A program made the translations under genes and the position numbers. The notes below the pieces were generated by a model. The model saw only the letters and a list, made by a program, of their open reading frames with translations, did no database searches and was not told where the DNA came from. A DNA stretch of 12,437 nt from Myxococcales bacterium (lineage in GTDB: Bacteria; Myxococcota; Polyangia; Fen-1088), in NCBI GenBank assembly GCA_003155465.1, contig PMCR01000177.1:1-12437 (forward strand). Direction: 5' to 3'. Shown here in pieces: positions 6,965-12,437 of this stretch (the first letter of the stretch is position 1; each line of letters opens with the position of its first letter).

Positions 6965-8356
6965 CTAGTTTCCTTTGAGCACGGTGCCGTGGCTGATGTC
7001 GTTGCCGACCCCGGGCAGCGTCGTCGGTGTTGTCCAGGTCTTGAACATGTCGGTGCTGTCGCTGGATTTCTCGTGACCGCCGCCACCGGCGTCGCAAAAG
7101 AGGCGCCAGGTTCCGTTGCCAAGATCGACCACGGCAGGCGCTTCCTTGCAGCCCGGCCAGTAGCTCGTTCCGTCGAACGCCCAGGGACCATCCAAGCTGG
7201 ATGCTGTCCCATGTTGGACGAAGCTTCCCTTCGAGAACGAGTGGTAGGTGTCGGCAACTTTGACCACGAAGGTGTCGATGACCCCAGGTCCAATTCCAAT
7301 CCATGTGCCCGCACCCCACTTGGTCAGGCTGGCGTCGGTCGGCTCGTACCTGTAGGTCTTCTGGTCAACGCTGACCAGAACATGGACGGTCCCATCGGTG
7401 TCCTTGAACCATTCAGGTGCCCACACGTTGTTGGGCTTGAGTGCACTGGCGTCCACTTGCGTGACCGGAGTCCAATCCTTCAGATTGGCGCTTGAGGCAA
7501 TGGCGAAACTGGTTTGGTGACCGCAGCAACCCGTGCCCGCGGGGGGCGTGGTGAAAGCCACATAGAACTTGCCGTCAGTGTGCTTCATGATGCTGGGATC
7601 GCGTAGATTCCCAGTTGGCCCACCGTACCCGGTATCGTAGAGCACCTTGAAGTTCAACGCATCGTTGGACGAATAGATCATGAGAGTGGAGGCTGGAGCT
7701 GAGTCGTTGAAGCAGGAGAAGATGTAGGGATAGTTGACTCCGCCGGTATTGGGTGCGCCGCCAACCCCACCGGATGCCCCGCCTGTACCGGAGCGGCCCC
7801 CGCCGCCAACGCTTGCCCCGCCCGCGCCAGTCGACAACCCGCCTGTCCCGGAGCGACCCGCAATGCCGCCGGAGCTGGTCGCGCCGCCGGGGCTGGTCGC
7901 GCCGCCGGAGGTGGTCGCGCCACCCGAGCCGGTTGCACCGGCTGAGCTGGTCGTACCGACGGAACTGGTTGCACCGCCTGAGCTGGTCGTACCGACGGAA
8001 CTGGTCGCTCCGCCGGAGCTGGCGCTTCCGCCCGATACAGTGGTTCCGCCGGGGTCAGGGGTATTGCCACCTGTCGCATTCAGGCCACCTGTCGAGATGG
8101 TTCCACCGGGAGCCGGAGTCCCGCCAGATATGGAGATGCCACCTGTGGAGACGCTGCCGCCAATCGCGACACTGCCCCCTGACTGAACCGTGCTGCTCGA
8201 AGCGCTGCCCGGGGAGGTCGCACCGCCGGTCGACGCACCGCCGGTCGTGTCCGAAGAGCACCCCCAGAACAATGCAGTGCCTGCCAATGCCGTGACAAGT
8301 ATGAGCAGGCGTGCCACCGCCATGTGCGGATTGCGTCCCGAATACCTATTCGTCAT
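6965..8356 (-). CDS. GH43-like glycoside hydrolase lipoprotein (paralogue A, downstream copy)
   Basis: The 463-residue product begins MTNRYS with GGAGG five bases before the ATG; a frame open to 8383 offers an upstream ATG that lacks this site. It has a leader to C33 (ALFWGC), then a Gly/Ser/Thr/Ala spacer to about 205 that includes nine 18-bp repeats, then a five-bladed beta-propeller-type domain (about 208-463). The GH43 triad can be proposed as D253 (LRDPSIMKHTDGKFYV), D361 (VIDTFVVK) and E405 (KEAP). WAPEWFKDTDG is another family-like block. Such enzymes remove arabinose, xylose or galactose from plant-type or microbial polysaccharides; the substrate is not predictable. The catalytic part is somewhat short for GH43. 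It lies 40 bases after its paralogue on the same strand and is probably co-transcribed with it. Confidence 0.8.
   Translation of the reverse strand: MTNRYSGRNPHMAVARLLILVTALAGTALFWGCSSDTTGGASTGGATSPGSASSSTVQSGGSVAIGGSVSTGGISISGGTPAPGGTISTGGLNATGGNTPDPGGTTVSGGSASSGGATSSVGTTSSGGATSSVGTTSSAGATGSGGATTSGGATSPGGATSSGGIAGRSGTGGLSTGAGGASVGGGGRSGTGGASGGVGGAPNTGGVNYPYIFSCFNDSAPASTLMIYSSNDALNFKVLYDTGYGGPTGNLRDPSIMKHTDGKFYVAFTTPPAGTGCCGHQTSFAIASSANLKDWTPVTQVDASALKPNNVWAPEWFKDTDGTVHVLVSVDQKTYRYEPTDASLTKWGAGTWIGIGPGVIDTFVVKVADTYHSFSKGSFVQHGTASSLDGPWAFDGTSYWPGCKEAPAVVDLGNGTWRLFCDAGGGGHEKSSDSTDMFKTWTTPTTLPGVGNDISHGTVLKGN
7871..8032. repeat. Nine 18-bp tandem repeats in the linker of paralogue A
   Basis: Units of the type ggagctggtcgcgccgcc (plus strand) run head to tail with no gaps. 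They code on the minus strand for hexapeptides such as ATSSGG/TTSSVG. The copies have diverged more than those of paralogue B, with a higher-order pairing of tgagctggtcgtaccgac and ggaactgg units. Confidence 0.85.
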
Positions 8357-8360
8357 GGAA

Positions 8361-8366
8361 TCCTCC
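8361..8366 (-). promoter_or_regulatory. Ribosome-binding site fixing the start of GH43-like paralogue A
   Basis: GGAGGA on the minus strand lies 4-5 bases upstream of the ATG at 8356-8354. It decides for this ATG over the ATG nine codons upstream. The same bases exist in the paralogue as coding sequence at 9862-9867. Confidence 0.7.
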
Positions 8367-8396
8367 GTGCACGCACAAAGCACGCTGGCTCGCCTG

Positions 8397-9872
8397 CTAG
8401 TTTCCCTTGATTACGGTGCCGTGGCTGATGTTGGCGCCGACCGTGGGCAGCGTCTGGATCTTCGTCCAGGACTTGAACACGTCGGTGCTGTCGCTGTACA
8501 TTTCGTGACCAGCCGATCCAGCATCAGTGTAGAAACGCCAATTCCCGTTGGCGAGTTGAATCAAGCAGGGTGCTTCCTTGTGGTTGCCCCAGCCCGCCCA
8601 GTCGTTGGTGCCGACGAAATTCCAGGGACCATCCAGGCTGGTCGAAGTGGCGTGCTCGACCAATGTGACTGACTCGTGCTTCGTGAATGCGTGGTAGGTG
8701 GTGTCGATCTTGACTATGAAGGTGTCGATGTAGCCGGGTCCAATCCCAATCCACGTCCCCGCACCCCATTTTGTCAGGGTGGCGTCCGTCGGCTCGTACC
8801 GATAGGTCTTGCCGTCGATGCTGGCTAGGACGTGAATGCTCCCATCCGTGTCCTTGAACCATTCAGGTGCCCATACGTTCTTGACTCCGGCGACGCCGCA
8901 GGGCACCTGGGTGACTGTGGTCCAGTCTTTCAGATTGGCGCTTGAGGCAACGTTGAAACTCGACTCGGCACCGCAGCAACCAGTACCCGCCGGTGGCGTC
9001 GTGTGTGCCACGTAGAACTTGCCGTCGGTGTGCTTCATGATGCTGGGATCGCGCAGGTTTCCGGTTGGCCCGCCAAACCCGGTGTCGTACAGCAACTTGA
9101 AGTTCAGGGCATCGTCGGATGTGTAAATCATGAGAGTGGAAGCCGGAGCAGCGTCGTTGAAACAGGAGAAGACGTAGGGATAGCCTGGTCCGCCGGTGTT
9201 GTTTCCGCCGCCAGCTCCGCCGGGCGCCCCGCCTGAACCAGAGCGCCCCCCGCCGCCACCGCTTCCGCCACCAATACCACTCGACACCCCGCCTGTGCCC
9301 GACCGCCCCGCGACGACGCCGGAGCTGGTCGCGCCGCCAAGGCTGGTCGCGCCGCCAAGGCTGGCCGCGCCGCCGGAGCTGGTCGCGCCGCCAAGGCTGG
9401 TCGCGCCGCCAAGGCTGGTCGCGCCGCCGGAGCTGGTCGCGCCGCCAAGGCTGGCCGCGCCGCCAGAGCTGGCTGCACCGCCGGAGCTGGCTGCACCGCC
9501 GGAGCTGGCTGCGCCACCGGAGCTGGCTGCGCCACCGGAGCTGGCGCTCCCGCCCGATGCAGTAGTTCCGCCTGGGGCAGGAGAGCTGCCACCTGTCGTG
9601 CTCAGGACACCTGTCGAGGTGGTTCCACCGGCAGCCCGGGTCCCGCCAGACGCGACGCTGCCGCCCATTGCGACACTGCCCCCCGAAGCGACCGTGCCAC
9701 TGGAAGTGCCGCCCTCGGCGGTGGCGCCGCCGGCCGACGATCCGCCCGTCGTGTCCGAAGCGCACCCCCAGAGGAGCGCGGTGCCGGCCAAGGCCGCGAC
9801 AAGCGCGGAGAATTGCACCGCCGTGCGCAAGTTGCGTTGCGGATACGTATTCGTTGGGGAAGCCTCCTGCAT
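8397..9872 (-). CDS. GH43-like glycoside hydrolase lipoprotein (paralogue B, upstream copy)
   Basis: The 491-residue product closely matches its downstream neighbour over leader and catalytic domain. The leader ends TALLWGC (C37), a good lipobox. The spacer contains thirteen 18-bp repeats coding for ASSGGA/TSLGGA hexapeptides. The propeller domain carries the proposed GH43 acids D275 (LRDPSIMKHTDGKFYV), D383 (YIDTFIVK) and E433 (KEAP). The ATG at 9872 follows AAGGAG at six bases. Where paralogue A has its ATG, this copy reads CCA, so translation was moved upstream and adds MQEASP. It is probably the first gene of a two-gene transcript and is divergent from the ECF sigma gene. Substrate is unknown; keeping both sets of catalytic acids suggests both copies are active. 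Confidence 0.8.
   Translation of the reverse strand: MQEASPTNTYPQRNLRTAVQFSALVAALAGTALLWGCASDTTGGSSAGGATAEGGTSSGTVASGGSVAMGGSVASGGTRAAGGTTSTGVLSTTGGSSPAPGGTTASGGSASSGGAASSGGAASSGGAASSGGAASSGGAASLGGATSSGGATSLGGATSLGGATSSGGAASLGGATSLGGATSSGVVAGRSGTGGVSSGIGGGSGGGGGRSGSGGAPGGAGGGNNTGGPGYPYVFSCFNDAAPASTLMIYTSDDALNFKLLYDTGFGGPTGNLRDPSIMKHTDGKFYVAHTTPPAGTGCCGAESSFNVASSANLKDWTTVTQVPCGVAGVKNVWAPEWFKDTDGSIHVLASIDGKTYRYEPTDATLTKWGAGTWIGIGPGYIDTFIVKIDTTYHAFTKHESVTLVEHATSTSLDGPWNFVGTNDWAGWGNHKEAPCLIQLANGNWRFYTDAGSAGHEMYSDSTDVFKSWTKIQTLPTVGANISHGTVIKGN
9321..9554. repeat. Thirteen 18-bp tandem repeats in the linker of paralogue B
   Basis: Thirteen contiguous units alternate between ggagctggtcgcgccgcc and aaggctggtcgcgccgcc types, several of them identical. 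They code for SSGGAx and SLGGAx hexapeptides. A superperiod of three or four units is visible (9321-9446). Near-identity points to recent expansion by slippage or unequal crossover. Confidence 0.9.
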
Positions 9873-9878
9873 CTAGGT

Positions 9879-9884
9879 CTCCTT
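9879..9884 (-). promoter_or_regulatory. Ribosome-binding site of GH43-like paralogue B
   Basis: AAGGAG on the minus strand sits six bases before the ATG at 9872-9870. It supports this start, which lies upstream of the position homologous to the start of paralogue A. Confidence 0.65.
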
Positions 9885-9993
9885 GAGTTCAGTAGTGACA
9901 CTTTCGCTGGCGTTGACGCCCGTTCCCGTCGAGCACCCACGCCCCAGGGGAGCAAGGGAGCACACAGGCCAGGCAGCCGAGAATGTGGGACAA

Positions 9994-10007
9994 GTAGGAT
10001 TTCCTAC
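9994..10007. promoter_or_regulatory. Operator-like palindrome GTAGGA-TT-TCCTAC
   Basis: gtaggatttcctac is a perfect 6-2-6 inverted repeat, about 120 bp upstream of the GH43-like start and 185 bp upstream of the sigma factor start. Its size and symmetry suit a dimeric DNA-binding protein. No regulator can be named. Confidence 0.4.
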
Positions 10008-10191
10008 GAAGGCTAAGTGCCACCAGGTCAGCCCACCGGCTCAGAAAAGGCTGTCTCACCGTGGTAGAAGAGCCCCAGTTCTGCTTGGCCCCGAACCGAT
10101 GTGTGCGGCTACTGCAGAACGAGCGGGCCTCGGATGTGGCCCTTTTCCTGAGCCGGCTTCCGCCAGGACCGGCACCTCCCTTTCAGAAGAC

Positions 10192-10845
10192 ATGCGCAGC
10201 GAAACCGACACCCAGGTCAGAGAAGGCGCCAAGATCCTGGTGCTGCCGGCGGCGGATCTTTCGGCGATCGATGACGCGGGCTTGGTGCGCGCGATCTTGG
10301 ACGGGGATCCGCGCGCGCCACGTATACTGTGGGATCGTCATGCGCGTCTGGTCTACCGTATCCTGCGCCGCGCGCTTGGCCAGCAGAACGAGGTTGAGGA
10401 TCTGGTGCAAGAGGTCTTTCTGAGCCTGTTCAAGAGGTTGCCGACGTTGCGCGAGCCTAGGGCCCTGCCCGCCTTTCTGGTCACCATCACGACCCTCACC
10501 TTGCGCCACGAGCTGCGTCGCCGCTGGGTGCGACGCTGGATGACTCTCGGCGCGAAGCAAGACATCGACAGCGATCCGAGGGTTGTGCATCCCAATCCGG
10601 AGGCGCGCCAAGCGGTCTCTCGGCTCTACGCCATCCTGGACCGGCTTGGACGCGAGGAACGCATCGCTTTTGCCCTGCGTTTCATCGAAGGCTTGGAATT
10701 GACCGAGGTGGCCACCGCCCTGGGATTGTCCCTGGCCACGGCCAAGAGACGGCTTGTACGCGCCCGCGCGCGGGTCAACCACCACATCGCCAGAGATCCT
10801 GGTCTGGCCGCGTACCTCTCGGGAATCGGCGAGGAGTCCCCATGA
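10192..10845 (+). CDS. ECF-type RNA polymerase sigma factor
   Basis: The 217-residue product has region 2 (LWDRHARLVYRILRRAL, then EVEDLVQEVFLSLFKRL and the promoter-binding RHELRRRWVRRW) and region 4 (LDRLGREERIAFALRFIEGL, then TEVATALGLSLATAKRRLVR as helix-turn-helix). Regions 1 and 3 are absent, as in ECF sigma factors. The ATG at 10192 is chosen because similarity begins shortly after it; the frame is open back to 9883 but the extra 103 codons look non-coding. The Shine-Dalgarno (AGAAGA) is weak. It overlaps the FecR-like gene by four bases (ATGA), so the two are translationally coupled. ECF/FecR pairs usually answer an envelope signal; the divergent glycoside hydrolases are possible targets. 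No autoregulated promoter was recognised. Confidence 0.88.
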   Translation: MRSETDTQVREGAKILVLPAADLSAIDDAGLVRAILDGDPRAPRILWDRHARLVYRILRRALGQQNEVEDLVQEVFLSLFKRLPTLREPRALPAFLVTITTLTLRHELRRRWVRRWMTLGAKQDIDSDPRVVHPNPEARQAVSRLYAILDRLGREERIAFALRFIEGLELTEVATALGLSLATAKRRLVRARARVNHHIARDPGLAAYLSGIGEESP

Positions 10846-12125
10846 AAACCAGCCCAGCGTCTCAAGACTCCGACCGCGCACTTGGTTACCTGTGCGAGTT
10901 GGCCCGGGCCAGCTTCACCGATGAAATCTCGGCTCGCGAACAAGCCGGGTGGAATCGCCTGGAGGTGAAACTGTCAAGGCGACCGCGCGCGCGGCGCACT
11001 CTTGTCTTGGGCCTCGGCCTGGCTGCGACCACGGCTGCCGTTGTGGCGCTGGCGATCAGGTTGAATCACACGCCGCCCAGCCTCGGGTTCCGCGTCGTCG
11101 ACGAAGGCGGCGTGGCACAGACAGTTTCCAATCTCGCGTCCGCGGGACGCATCGAATTCTCCGACGGTTCTCAAGTCAGCCTGCCCGCCGAGGCGCGCGC
11201 GAGTGTCACGGCAATCGACGCGCGCGGGGCACACATCCGGCTTGAGCACGGCCGACTGTCCGCACGCTTCGTGCAACTTCCCGATGCAAGCTGGTCCGTG
11301 GCGGCTGGGCCATACCAGGTCCTGGTGACCGGGACGGCGTTCGACTTGAACTGGACCCCTGACACTCGTGCCTTGGAGCTCTGGCTTCACCACGGCAGTG
11401 TACTGGTGAAGGGTCCCAACGCTGGCCAGGGACTTGCCGTTGGCGCCGGCCAGCATCTCCTGGCCAGTGCGGCAAGCGGGCAGATCGTGCTCGACGCTGT
11501 AGCGCCCGCTGCCCCTTTGCCCATTGCCACCGCCGCCACAGCCGACCTCGCGCCAGCACCCTCGCCTCCCTCCGAGCGCCCCGCGGTGCGCGAGTCCTCG
11601 CGTGCACCGGGCCTAGCCCCCTCGCCGCGAGTACGAGCCCCTGAGCCGTCGTTGACCTGGCCGCAAGCGCTGGCCCGCGGCGACTTCCAGCGCGTCCTGG
11701 ACGAGGCCGCGCGCCGAGGGCATGACGATGTGCTGTCGGGCGCGACCAGCGCGGACCTCGCTGCCTTCGCCGATGCCGCCCGCTACGGCCGCAGGAACGA
11801 TCTAGCGCGGCGGGCGCTTCTGGCCCAGCGCCAGCGCTTTCCCCAGACCCCGCCCGCGCGAGATGCCGCCTTCTTCCTCGGCACTGTCGACGAATCCCGC
11901 GCCGGGCGCGAAGCCCAGACCAGCGCACTGCAATGGTACGGGCGCTACCTCGCGGAGAATCCCACAGGAGGGTTCCGGGGACAGGCCCTGGGCCGCCGTC
12001 TGGTTCTCTTCGAGTCCCTGCACGACCGAACCGCCGCGCGAGAAACGGCCGCCCTCTACCTGGCCCAATTCCCCGCCGGCCCCTACGCCAGCAAAGCCAA
12101 ACACATCGTCGAATCCAACCAGTAG
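10842..12125 (+). CDS. FecR-like membrane protein with TPR-like C-terminus, putative anti-sigma factor
   Basis: The 427-residue product has a cytoplasmic N-terminal part (1-52), one membrane helix (about 53-72, LVLGLGLAATTAAVVALAI) and a FecR domain (about 96-190; GRIEFSDGSQVSLP, ARASV, VLVTGTAFDLNW, LWLHHGSVLVKG). A Pro/Ala-rich linker follows (about 220-265). Residues 275-427 contain helix pairs of TPR/tol-pal-like type (RRALLAQRQRFPQTPPARDA, ALQWYGRYLAENPTGGF, ETAALYLAQFPAGPYASKAK). FecR proteins hold a cognate ECF sigma at the membrane and pass on a periplasmic signal. The start overlaps the sigma gene stop (ATGA at 10842-10845), which strongly supports the pairing. No TonB-dependent receptor is nearby, so the signal differs from classical FecA-FecR; the TPR-like tail may contact envelope partners. 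Confidence 0.85.
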   Translation: MKTSPASQDSDRALGYLCELARASFTDEISAREQAGWNRLEVKLSRRPRARRTLVLGLGLAATTAAVVALAIRLNHTPPSLGFRVVDEGGVAQTVSNLASAGRIEFSDGSQVSLPAEARASVTAIDARGAHIRLEHGRLSARFVQLPDASWSVAAGPYQVLVTGTAFDLNWTPDTRALELWLHHGSVLVKGPNAGQGLAVGAGQHLLASAASGQIVLDAVAPAAPLPIATAATADLAPAPSPPSERPAVRESSRAPGLAPSPRVRAPEPSLTWPQALARGDFQRVLDEAARRGHDDVLSGATSADLAAFADAARYGRRNDLARRALLAQRQRFPQTPPARDAAFFLGTVDESRAGREAQTSALQWYGRYLAENPTGGFRGQALGRRLVLFESLHDRTAARETAALYLAQFPAGPYASKAKHIVESNQ

Positions 12126-12136
12126 AAGCGGATCGA

Positions 12137-12437
12137 TCAGCAGCGATGGGTCCGTCTGTGCAGGCGGGCGTTCAATGCCAAAGCCGCCAGGCCGATCAGT
12201 AGCCATCCCATTGCTGACGTCGGCGTTGATGCTGACCTGCCGCCAAGCGCGCAGTTGCAACCCGACGCCGCCGCAGGGCCGGGCACACTGCCCCCCGCGC
12301 CGGGCGCGCCCACCGGCCCGGTGCTCCCGCTGACCGGGCTGAGGCTGCCTCCCGTTCCCGCGGGTGCGCCCCCCGAGGCTCCGCGGCCAGGTCTTGCCGG
12401 TGTACTTGGGCGCGCTGCCGCCCATGGGCTCGAACAT
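12137..12437 (-). CDS. Surface protein C-terminus with MYXO-CTERM-like sorting tail (5' part outside the window)
   Basis: This leftward frame is open from the right edge to TGA at 12139-12137 and gives 99 visible residues. A Gly/Pro/Ser/Ala-rich stretch (GGAPAGTGGSLSPVSGSTG) leads into SGCNCALGG, then a hydrophobic segment WLLIGLAALALNARL and a basic end RLHRRTHRC. Cys-containing motif, membrane helix and Arg-rich tail in this order are the MYXO-CTERM pattern that directs processing and surface anchoring in Myxococcota. A longer competing open frame on the same strand (to 11802) crosses the FecR gene and shows no such structure. The gene converges on the FecR-like gene with 11 bases between stops. 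Its function lies in the missing N-terminal part. Confidence 0.7.
   Translation of the reverse strand, partial: CSSPWAAARPSTPARPGRGASGGAPAGTGGSLSPVSGSTGPVGAPGAGGSVPGPAAASGCNCALGGRSASTPTSAMGWLLIGLAALALNARLHRRTHRC

Larger units (their letters stand above)
6965..9867 (-). repeat. Tandem gene duplication of the GH43-like lipoprotein
   Basis: The segments 6965-8366 and 8397-9867 align from the GGAGG before the start of paralogue A to a shared end (SHGTVLKGN and SHGTVIKGN, each followed by TAG). Long blocks are nearly identical at DNA level, for example around 7570-7605 and 9011-9050. Only about 30 bp separate the two units. Confidence 0.85.
9873..10191. other. Intergenic regulatory region between GH43-like and ECF sigma genes
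   Basis: These 319 bp separate divergent genes and should hold both promoters. I see the ribosome-binding site of the GH43-like gene and a short palindrome (9994-10007). I see no convincing -35/-10 pair on either strand. Open frames cross the region but lack coding character. Confidence 0.6.

Noticed and set aside
7734..8186. Rightward Pro-rich frame over paralogue A
   Set aside because: Same cause: complement of the Gly/Ser-rich linker, with no independent start signal.
7871..9554. CRISPR-like array
   Set aside because: The repeats are contiguous 18-bp coding units without spacers.
9196..9876. Rightward Pro-rich frame with PPELVAPPRL repeats
   Set aside because: It is the antisense reading of the 18-bp linker repeats of the GH43-like gene. 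It stays open because the repeats are multiples of three and GC-rich.
9875..9890. Possible third SOS-like site (GTTCAG at 9885-9890 region)
   Set aside because: The GTTCAG-like half is present, but no CT half lies at the required distance, and the gene behind it is a glycoside hydrolase.
9883..10191. N-terminal extension of the sigma factor
   Set aside because: The frame is open, but these 103 codons show no sigma-family sequence and no protein-like composition. ATG10192 gives a normal ECF length.
11802..12437. Leftward frame of 211 codons at the right edge
   Set aside because: It overlaps the FecR-like gene by over 300 bases and lacks domain features. Another frame on the same strand gives the MYXO-CTERM-like tail and a stop just before the FecR gene end.

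Overview
The window is GC-rich, densely coded DNA that reads as a deltaproteobacterial predator or saprophyte of the Myxococcota, probably Polyangia-like. The main reasons are a MYXO-CTERM-like C-terminus at the right edge, several lipoproteins with very long Gly/Ser/Thr/Ala-rich linkers, an ECF sigma/FecR pair whose FecR has a TPR-like tail, and a perfect GTTCAG-type LexA (SOS) palindrome at the left edge. No RNA gene, insertion sequence, integrase or CRISPR array was seen.

Left edge (1-346): the 5' end of a leftward ImuA/RecA-like gene lies behind a perfect 16-bp SOS-box palindrome (146-161). Beside it are a 34-codon remnant resembling an internal piece of formamidopyrimidine-DNA glycosylase (MutM/Fpg) and an 18-bp palindrome. 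Together they suggest the border of a DNA-damage gene block.

Redox pair (347-2835): a leftward TlpA/ResA-like exported thioredoxin is divergent from an eight-haem c-type cytochrome lipoprotein with a HEAT-like tail. A 7-2-7 palindrome lies in their shared intergenic region. The thioredoxin could keep apocytochrome cysteines reduced for haem attachment.

Helicase (2946-4976, leftward): a complete UvrD/PcrA/Rep-type helicase. It converges on the cytochrome gene across a pair of GC hairpins. Its start is preceded by a degenerate SOS-box-like site and a -10-like TATAGG only four bases from the ATG.

Glycan block (5078-9872): a rightward GH29-type alpha-L-fucosidase lipoprotein with a C-terminal F5/8C (CBM32-like) domain converges, six bases apart, on two tandem leftward GH43-like lipoproteins. 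The GH43-like genes are recent paralogues. They differ in the number of 18-bp linker repeats (9 versus 13) and in start-codon position: the ribosome-binding site of one is homologous to coding sequence of the other. All three enzymes share the layout of lipid anchor, low-complexity spacer and catalytic domain.

Regulators and right edge (9873-12437): a 319-bp intergenic region separates the GH43 pair from a rightward ECF sigma factor that overlaps a FecR-like membrane protein by ATGA. That protein is the likely anti-sigma or signal-transducing partner. The regulators may control the divergent glycoside hydrolase genes, but this is inference from position. The last feature is the C-terminal 99 codons of a leftward surface protein with a MYXO-CTERM-like sorting tail. 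I see no single clearly undescribed system. The strongest leads are the duplicated, repeat-variable GH43 lipoproteins next to an ECF/FecR pair, and the two candidate SOS sites.
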